Source: Plasmopara viticola (lineage: Eukaryota; Oomycota; Peronosporomycetes; Peronosporales; Peronosporaceae). Taken from it: a stretch of 27,940 nucleotides of DNA. Made by a program: the position numbers and the translations under genes. The stretch is taken from contig MBPM02000321.1 of NCBI GenBank assembly GCA_001695595.3, forward strand, positions 1 to 27,940, given 5' to 3'. This document shows positions 19,253 to 27,940 of the stretch, in pieces; positions within the stretch are counted from its first letter, which is position 1; each line of letters opens with the position of its first letter. The notes beneath the pieces are model-generated. The model ran no database searches. It was given only the letters and a program-made list of their open reading frames with translations, and was not told the DNA's origin.

Positions 19253-22195
19253 CTACATAGCAATACTGGACGTATTTGAGGCCGTAGAAACAATCGGCAA
19301 TTCAAACGGAGCAGAACTCGCTAAGTTACGCTTGCAACGCGTGTCTGCATGTCCAGGAAGCTAGATTGGACGTATCCAAGGCCGTGGAAAGAATTGGCGC
19401 TTTAAATGGAGCAGTACTCGCTTAGGTACGCTTAGAACACGTGTCTGCATGTCCAGGAAGCTAGATTGGACGTATCTGAGGCCGTAGAAAGACGGCGCTT
19501 CAAATGCAGCAGAACTCGCTTAGGTACGCTTAGAACGCGTGTCTGCATCAGAAGCTAGATTGGACGTATCTGAGGCCATGGAAAGAATTGGCGCTTTAAA
19601 TGGAGCAGTACTCGCTTAGGTACGCTTAGAACGTGTCTGCATGTCCAGGAAGCTAGATTGGACGTATCTGAGGCCGTAGAAAGACTAGGCGCTTCAAATG
19701 GAGCAGTACTCGCTTAGGTACGCTTAGACACGTGTCTGCATGTCCAGAAGCTAATTGGACGTATCTGAGGCCGTAGGAAGAATCGGCGCTTTAATGGAGC
19801 GTCTCGCTTAGGTACGCTTAGAACACGTGTCTGCATGTCCAGGAAGCTAGATTGGACGTATCTGAGGCCGTAGAAGAATTGGCGCTTTAAATGGAGCAGT
19901 ACTCGCTTAGGTACGCTTAGCAACGCGTGTCTGCATGTCCAAAGCTAAATTGGACGTATCTGAAGGCCGTAGGAAAGAATCGGCGCTTCAAATGGAGCGA
20001 CTCGCTTAGGTACGCTTAGAACGCGTGTCTGCATGTTCAGAAAGCTAGATTGGACGTATCTGAGGCCGTAGAAACAATCGGCGCTTCAAATGGAGCAGAA
20101 CTCGCTTAGGTACGCTTGCAACGCGTGTCTGCATGTCTAGGAAGCTAGATTGGACGTATCCAAGGCCGTGGGAAGAATCGGCGCTTTAAATGGAGCAGTA
20201 CTCGCTTAGGTACGCTTAGAACGCGTGTCTGCATGTCTACATAGCAATACTGGACGTATTTGAGGCCGTAGAAACAATCGGCAATTCAAACGGAGCAGAA
20301 CTCGCTAGTTACGCTTGCAACGCGTGTCTGCATGTCCAGGAAGCTAGATTGGACGTATCCAAGGCCATGGAACGAATTGGCGCTTTAAATGGAGCAGTAC
20401 TCGCTTAGGTACGCTTGGAACGCGTGTCTGCATGTCCAGGAAGCTAGATTGGACGTATCTGAGGCCGTAGAAAGACTCGGCGCTTCAAATGGAGCAGTAC
20501 TCGCTTAGGTACGCTTAGAAAGCGTGTCTGCATGTCCAGGAAGCTAGATTGGACGTATCTGAGGCCGTAGGAAAGAATCGGCGCTTTAAATGGAGCAGTA
20601 CTCGCTTAGGTACGCTTAGAGCACGTGTCTGCATGTCCAGGAAGCTAGATTGGACGTATCTGAGGCCGTAGAAAGACTAGGCGCTTTAAATGGAGCAGTA
20701 CTCGCTTAGGTACGCTTAGAGCGTGTCTGCATGTCCAGAAGCTAATTGGACGTATCTGAGGCCGTAGGAAGAATCGGCGCTTTAATGGAGCGTGCTCGCT
20801 TAGGTACGCTTAGAACACGTGTCTGCATGTCCAGGAAGCTAGATTGGACGTATCTGAGGCCGTGAAGAATTGGCGCTTCAAATGGAGCAGTACTCGCTTA
20901 GGTACGCTTGAAGCGTGTCTGCATGTCCAGGAAGCTAGATTGGACGTATCTGAGGCCGTAGGAAGAATCGGCGCTTTAAATGGAGCAGTACTCGCTTAGG
21001 TACGCTTAGAACGCGTGTCTGCATGTCTACAAGCTAATTGGACGTATCTTGAGGCCGTAGAAACAATCGGCTTCAAACGGAGCAGAACTCGCTTAGGTAC
21101 GCTTGCAACGCGTGTCTGCATGTCCAAGCTAGATTGTACGTATCCAAGGCCGTGGAAAGAATTGGCGCTTTAAATGGAGCAGTACTCGCTTAGGTACGCT
21201 TAGAACACGTGTCTGCATGTCCAGGAAGCTAGATTGGACGTATCTGAGGCCGTAGAAGACTCGGCGCTTCAAATGGAGCAGACTCGCTTAGGTACGCTTA
21301 GAAAGCGTGTCTGCATGTCCAGGAAGCTAGATTGGACGTATCTGAGGCCGTAGGAAGAATCGGCGCTTCAAATGGAGCAGTACTCGCTTAGGTACGCTTA
21401 GAACGCGTGTCTGCATGTCCAGGAAGCTAGATTGGACGTATCTGAGGCCGTAGAAAGACGGCGCTTTAAATGGAGCAGATCGCTTAGGTACGCTTAGAAC
21501 GTGTCTGCATGTCCAGAAGCTAGATTGGACGTATCTGAGGCCGTAGGAAGAATCGGCGCTTTAAATGGAGCAGTCTCGCTTAGGTACGCTTAGAACACGT
21601 GTCTGCATGTCCAGGAAGCTAGATTGGACGTATCTGAGGCCGTGAAGAATTGGCGCTTCAAATGGAGCAGTACTCGCTTAGGTACGCTTAGAACGCGTGT
21701 CTGCATGTCCAGGAAGCTAGATTGGACGTATCAGGCCGTGGAAGAATTGGCGCTTCAAATGGAGCAGTACTCGCTTAGGTACGCTTAGACACGTGTCTGC
21801 ATGTCCAGAAGCTAGATTGGACGTATCTGAGGCCGTAGGAAGAATCGGCGCTTCAAATGGAGCAGTACTCGCTTAGGTACGCTTAGAACACGTGTCTGCA
21901 TGTCCAGGAAGCTAGATTGGACGTATCTGAGGCCGTAGAAAGAATCGGCGCTTTAAATGGAGCAGTACTCGCTTAGGTACGCTTAGACACGTGTCTGCAT
22001 GTCCAGGAAGCTAGATTGGACGTATCTGAGGCCGTAGAAGAATTGGCGCTTCAAATGGAGCAGTACTCGCTTAGGTACGCTTGCAACGCGTGTCTGCATG
22101 TCTAAGCTAGATTGTACGTATCCAAGGCCGTGGAAAGACTCGGCGCTTCAAATGCAGCGGAACTCGCTTAGGTACGCTTAGAACGCGTGTCTGCA

Positions 22196-25100
22196 TAGCA
22201 ATACTGGACGTATTTGAGGCCGTAGAAACAATCGGCTTCAAACGGAGCAGAACTCGCTAGTACGCTTGCAACGCGTGTCTGCATGTCCAGGAAGCTAGAT
22301 TGGACGTATCCAAGGCCGTGGAAAGAATTGGCGCTTTAAATGGAGCAGTACTCGCTTAGGTACGCTTAGAACGCGTGTCTGCATGTCTACATAGCAATAC
22401 TGGACGTATTTGAGGCCGTAGAAACAATCGGCAATTCAAACGGAGCAGAACTCGCTAAGTTACGCTTGCAACGCGTGTCTGCATGTCCAGGAAGCTAGAT
22501 TGGACGTATCCAAGGCCGTGGAAAGAATTGGCGCTTTAAATGGAGCAGTACTCGCTTAGGTACGCTTAGAACGCGTGTCTGCATGTTCAGGAAGCTAGAT
22601 TGGACGTATCTGAGGCCGTAGAAAGACTAGGCGCTTCAAATGGAGCAGTACTCGCTTAGGTACGCTTAGAACGCGTGTCTGCATGTCGAAGCTAGATTGG
22701 ACGTATCTGAGGCCGTAGGAAGAATCGGCGCTTTAAATGGAGCAGTACTCGCTTAGGTACGCTTAGAACACGTGTCTGCATGTCCAGGAAGCTAGATTGG
22801 ACGTATCTGAGGCCGTAGAAAGACTAGGCGCTTTAAATGGAGCAGTACTCGCTTAGGTACGCTTAGAACGCGTGTCTGCATGTCAGAAGCTAATTGGACG
22901 TATCTGAGGCCGTAGGAAGAATCGGCGCTTTAAATGGAGCAGTACTCGCTTAGGTACGCTTAGAACACGTGTCTGCATGTCCAGGAAGCTAGATTGGACG
23001 TATCTGAGGCCGTGGAAAGAATTGGCGCTTCAAATGGAGCAGTACTCGCTTAGGTACGCTTGCAACGCGTGTCTGCATGTCTAAGCTAAATTGGACGTAT
23101 CCAGGCCGTGGAAGAATCGGCGCTTCAAATGGAGCAGTAACTCGCTTAGGTACGCTTAGAACGCGTGTCTGCATGTCTACTAGCAATTGGACGTATTGAG
23201 GCCGTAGAAACAATCGGCGCTTCAAACGGAGCAGAACTCGCTAAGTTACGCTTGCAACGCGTGTCTGCATGTCCAGGAAGCTAGATTGGACGTATCCAAG
23301 GCCGTGGAAGAATTGGCGCTTTAAATGGAGCAGTACTCGCTTAGGTACGCTTAGAACGCGTGTCTGCATGTCAGAAGCAATTGGACGTATCTGAGGCCGT
23401 AGAAACAATCGGCTTCAAACGGAGCAGGACTCGCTAAGTTACGCTTGCAACGCGTGTCTGCATGTCCAGGAAGCTAGATTGGACGTATCCAAGGCCGTGG
23501 AAAGAATTGGCGCTTTAAATGGAGCAGTACTCGCTTAGGTACGCTTAGAACACGTGTCTGCATGTCCAGGAAGCTAGATTGGACGTATCTGAGGCCGTAG
23601 AAAGACTAGGCGCTTCAAATGGAGCAGTACTCGCTTAGGTACGCTTAGAACGCGTGTCTGCATGTCCAGGAAGCTAGATTGGACGTATCTGAGGCCGTAG
23701 GAAGAATCGGCGCTTTAAATGGAGCAGTACTCGCTTAGGTACGCTTAGAGCACGTGTCTGCATGTCCAGGAAGCTAGATTGGACGTATCTGAGGCCGTAG
23801 AAAGACTAGGCGCTTTAAATGGAGCAGTACTCGCTTAGGTACGCTTAGAGCACGTGTCTGCATGTCCAGAAGCTAATTGGACGTATCTGAGGCCGTAGGA
23901 AGAATCGGCGCTTTAAATGGAGCAGTCTCGCTTAGGTACGCTTAGAACACGTGTCTGCATGTCCAGGAAGCTAGATTGGACGTATCTGAGGCCGTGGAAG
24001 AATTGGCGCTTCAAATGGAGCAGTACTCGCTTAGGTACGCTTAGCAACGCGTGTCTGCATGTCTAAAGCTAGATTGGACGTATCCAAGGCCGTGAAAGAA
24101 TCGGCGCTTCAAATGGAGCAGAACTCGCTTAGGTACGCTTAGAACGCGTGTCTGCATGTCCAAGCTAATTGGACGTATTTGAGGCCGTAGAAACAATCGG
24201 CTTCAAACGGAGCAGACTCGCTTAGTACGCTTGCAACGCGTGTCTGCATGTCCAGGAAGCTAGATTGGACGTATCCAAGGCCGTGGGAAGAATTGGCGCT
24301 TTAAATGGAGCAGTACTCGCTTAGGTACGCTTAGAACGCGTGTCTGCATGTCTAGATGGCTAGATGGACGTATTGAGGCCGTAGAAAAATCGGCTTCAAA
24401 CGGAGCAGAACTCGCTTAGTACGCTTAGCAACGCGTGTCTGCATGTCCAGGAAGCTAGATTGGACGTATCCAGGCCGTGGAAGAATTGGCGCTTTAAATG
24501 GAGCAGTACTCGCTTAGGTACGCTTAGAACACGTGTCTGCATGTCCAGGAAGCTAGATTGGACGTATCTGAGGCCGTAGAAAGACTTGGCGCTTCAAATG
24601 CAGCAGTACTCGCTTAGGTACGCTTAGAACGCGTGTCTGCATGTCCAGAAGCTAGATTGGACGTATCTGAGGCCGTAGGAAGAATCGGCGCTTTAAATGG
24701 AGCAGACTCGCTTAGGTACGCTTAGACACGTGTCTGCATGTCCAGGAAGCTAGATTGGACGTATCTGAGGCCGTAGAAAGACGGCGCTTTAAATGGAGCA
24801 GTACTCGCTTAGGTACGCTTAGAGCACGTGTCTGCATGTCCAGAAGCTAATTGGACGTATCTGAGGCCGTAGGAAAGAATCGGCGCTTTAAATGGAGCAG
24901 TCTCGCTTAGGTACGCTTAGAACGCGTGTCTGCATGTCCAGGAAGCTAGATTGGACGTATCTGAGGCCGTAGAAGAATTGGCGCTTCAAATGGAGCAGTA
25001 CTCGCTTAGGTACGCTTGCAACGCGTGTCTGCATGTCCAGGAAGCTAATTGGACGTATCAAGGCCGTGGAAAGAATCGGCGCTTCAAATGGAGCGAACTC

Positions 25101-27621
25101 GCTTAGGTACGCTTAGAACGCGTGTCTGCATGTCTACTAGAATATGGACGTATTGAGGCCGTAGAAAATCGGCGCTTCAAACGGAGCAGAACTCGCTTAG
25201 GTACGCTTGCAACGCGTGTCTGCATGTCCAGGAAGCTAGATTGGACGTATCCAGGCCGTGGAAGAATGGCGCTTCAAATGGAGCAGTACTCGCTTAGGTA
25301 CGCTTAGAACGCGTGTCTGCATGTCTAGAAAGCTAGATTGGACGTATTTGAGGCCGTAGAAACAATCGGCGCTTCAAATGGAGCAGAACTCGCTCAGTTA
25401 CGCTTGCAACGCGTGTCTGCATGTCCAGGAAGCTAGATTGGACGTATCCAAGGCCGTGGAAGAATTGGCGCTTTAAATGGAGCAGTACTCGCTTAGGTAC
25501 GCTTAGAACACGTGTCTGCATGTCCAGGAAGCTAGATTGGACGTATCTGAGGCCGTAGAAAGACTAGGCGCTTCAAATGCAGCAGTACTCGCTTAGGTAC
25601 GCTTAGAACGCGTGTCTGCATGTCCAGATAGCTAGATTGGACGTATCTGAGGCCGTAGGAAGAATCGGCGCTTCAAATGGAGCAGTACTCGCTTAGGTAC
25701 GCTTAGAGCACGTGTCTGCATGTCCAGGAAGCTAGATTGGACGTATCTGAGGCCGTAGAAAAGACTAGGCGCTTTAAATGGAGCAGTACTCGCTTAGGTA
25801 CGCTTAGAGCACGTGTCTGCATGTCCAGAAAGCTAGATTGGACGTATCTGAGGCCGTAGGAAGAATCGGCGCTTTAAATGGAGCAGTCTCGCTTAGGTAC
25901 GCTTAGAACACGTGTCTGCATGTCCAGGAAGCTAGATTGGACGTATCTGAGGCCGTGGAAGAATTGGCGCTTCAAATGGAGCAGTACTCGCTTAGGTACG
26001 CTTAGAACGCGTGTCTGCATGTCCAGAAGCTAAATTGGACGTATCTGAGGCCGTGGAAAGACTCGGCGCTTCAAATGGAGCAGGAACTCGCTTAGGTACG
26101 CTTAGAACGCGTGTCTGCATGTCAGAAAGCTAGATTGGACGTATTTGAGGCCGTAGAAACAATCGGCGCTTCAAATGGAGCAGAACTCGCTTAGGTACGC
26201 TTGCAACGCGTGTCTGCATGTCCAGGAAGCTAGATTGGACGTATCCAAGGCCGTGGGAAGAATTGGCGCTTCAAATGGAGCAGACTCGCTTAGGTACGCT
26301 TAGAACGCGTGTCTGCATGTCTACATAGAATTGGACGTATTTGAGGCCGTAGAAAAATCGGCTTCAAACGGAGCAGAACTCGCTTAGGTACGCTTAGCAA
26401 CGCGTGTCTGCATGTCCAGGAAGCTAGATTGGACGTATCCAGGCCGTGGAAAAATTGGCGCTTTAAATGGAGCAGTACTCGCTTAGGTACGCTTAGAACG
26501 CGTGTCTGCATGTCCAGGAAGCTAGATTGGACGTATCTGAGGCCGTAGAAAGACTGGCGCTTCAAATGCGAGCATACTCGCTTAGGTACGCTTAGAACGC
26601 GTGTCTGCATGTCCAGGAAGCTAGATTGGACGTATCTGAGGCCGTAGAAACAATCGGCGCTTCAAATGGAGCAGAACTCGCTTAGGTACGCTTAGAACGC
26701 GTGTCTGCATGTCCAGGAAGCTAGATTGGACGTATCCAAGGCCGTAGAAAGAATTGGCGCTTCAAATGGAGCAGTACTCGCTTAGGTACGCTTAGAACGC
26801 GTGTCTGCATGTCCAGGAAGCTAGATTGGACGTATCTGAGGCCGTAGAAAATCGGCGCTTTAAATGGAGCAGTACTCGCTTAGGTACGCTTAGAACACGT
26901 GTCTGCATGTCCAGGAAGCTAGATTGGACGTATCTGAGGCCGTAGAAAGAATTGGCGCTTCAAATGCAGCAGTACTCGCTTAGGTACGCTTGCAACGCGT
27001 GTCTGCATGTCCAGGAAGCTAGATTGGACGTATCTGAGGCCGTGGAAAGACTCGGCGCTTCAAATGCAGCAGTACTCGCTTAGGTACGCTTAGAACGCGT
27101 GTCTGCATGTCCAGGAAGCTAGATTGGACGTATCTGAGGCCGTAGAAAAATCGGCGCTTCAAATGGAGCAGACTCGCTTAGTACGCTTAGCAACGCGTGT
27201 CTGCATGTCCAGGAAGCTAGATTGGACGTATCTGAGGCCGTAGGAAGAATTGGCGCTTTAAATGGAGCAGTACTCGCTTAGGTACGCTTAGAACGCGTGT
27301 CTGCATGTCCAGGAAGCTAGATTGGACGTATCAGGCCGTGAAGAATCGGCGCTTCAAATGGAGCAGTACTCGCTTAGGTACGCTTAGAACGCGTGTCTGC
27401 ATGTCTACAAGCTAATTGGACGTATCTTGAGGCCGTAGAAAAATCGGCGCTTCAAACGGAGCAGAACTCGCTTAGGTACGCTTGCAACGCGTGTCTGCAT
27501 GTCCAGGAAGCTAGATTGGACGTATCAAGGCCGTGGAAGAATCGGCGCTTCAAATGGAGCAGTAACTCGCTTAGGTACGCTTAGAACGCGTGTCTGCATG
27601 TCTACATAGCTAGATTGGACG
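22196..27621 (-). repeat. Ten-monomer higher-order repeat (about 980 bp period) in the right arm
   Basis: Pairs of marker monomers, most of them reading GTATTTGAGG or GTATTGAGG, recur at 22210/22406, 23193/23387, 24175/24370, 25150/25344 and 26141/26337. Within a pair the spacing is 194-196 bp. From pair to pair it is 983, 982, 975 and 991 bp. Another pair at 27422/27621 comes after 1281 bp. Ten monomers with small inherited deletions explain a period just under 1000 bp. This HOR differs in length and content from the nine-monomer one at the left end of the window. Confidence 0.75.
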
Positions 27622-27940
27622 TATTGAGGCCGTAGAAACAATCGGCGCTTCAAACGGAGCAGAACTCGCTTAGGTACGCTTGCAACGCGTGTCTGCATGT
27701 CCAGGAAGCTAGATTGGACGTATCCAAGGCCGTGGAAAGAATTGGCGCTTTAAATGGAGCAGTACTCGCTTAGGTACGCTTAGAACACGTGTCTGCATGT
27801 CCAGGAAGCTAGATTGGACGTATCTGAGGCCGTAGAAAGAATCTAGGCGCTTCAAATGGAGCAGTACTCGCTTAGGTACGCTTAGAACGCGTGTCTGCAT
27901 GTCCAGGAAGCTAGATTGGACGTATCTGAGGCCGTAGGAA

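Larger units (their letters stand above)
17509..27940 (-). repeat. Right satellite array, same monomer in reverse polarity
   Basis: This is the same 100-bp satellite as the left array, reverse-complemented: CATGTCCAGGAAGCTAG, ATTGGACGTATCTGAGG, CCGTAGGAAGAATCGGCGC, TTCAAATGGAGCAGTAC, TCGCTTAGGTACGC and TTAGAACGCGTGTCTG. I estimate about 106 monomers. Many are 93-99 bp long because of short deletions, which are common from about 18770 onward. The array runs off the right edge. No gene is visible: the frames that open are short and made of the repeat. Confidence 0.97.

Overview
This window contains no host genes. It is 27.9 kb of eukaryotic heterochromatin-type DNA: about 23.2 kb of a tandem satellite with a 100-bp monomer (roughly 230 copies), interrupted once by a complete Ty1/copia LTR retrotransposon. 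The host cannot be named from the sequence. A satellite array, a copia-type Gag-Pol read in the standard code, and a primer site matching the anticodon arm of initiator tRNA-Met all indicate a eukaryote. The satellite's undepleted CpG would suit a lineage without CpG methylation, and an oomycete or other stramenopile is a low-confidence guess.

Layout. Positions 1-12189 are monomers in one polarity (taking ATGCAGACACG as the forward start). The first 3.3 kb are ordered as a nine-monomer higher-order repeat (HOR) of about 890 bp. Positions 3.3-11.8 kb are a mosaic of five-, nine- and many-monomer duplications, including a roughly 1.7 kb segmental duplication. The last few hundred bases are degenerate. 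At 12189/12190 the satellite flips to the opposite polarity without any spacer and stays inverted to the window end. The inverted arm has its own HORs: about 800 bp at 17.6-19.3 kb and about 980 bp (ten monomers) at 22-27 kb.

The retrotransposon occupies 12774-17503 on the minus strand, 584 bp from the polarity switch. It has two 339-bp LTRs that read as identical, a 5-bp target-site duplication (aatcg), a primer-binding site, a polypurine tract, and one uninterrupted Gag-Pol ORF with all catalytic motifs (protease DSGA, integrase D,D35E, reverse transcriptase YVDD, RNase H). Removing the element and one target-site copy restores a monomer of exactly 100 bp, so the insertion is clean and recent.

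Taken together, the inverted satellite arms, the distinct HORs and a young copia element near the switch resemble a centromere or pericentromere. That is an inference and needs chromatin data. The short ORFs scattered through the satellite are by-products of the repeat and are not annotated as genes.
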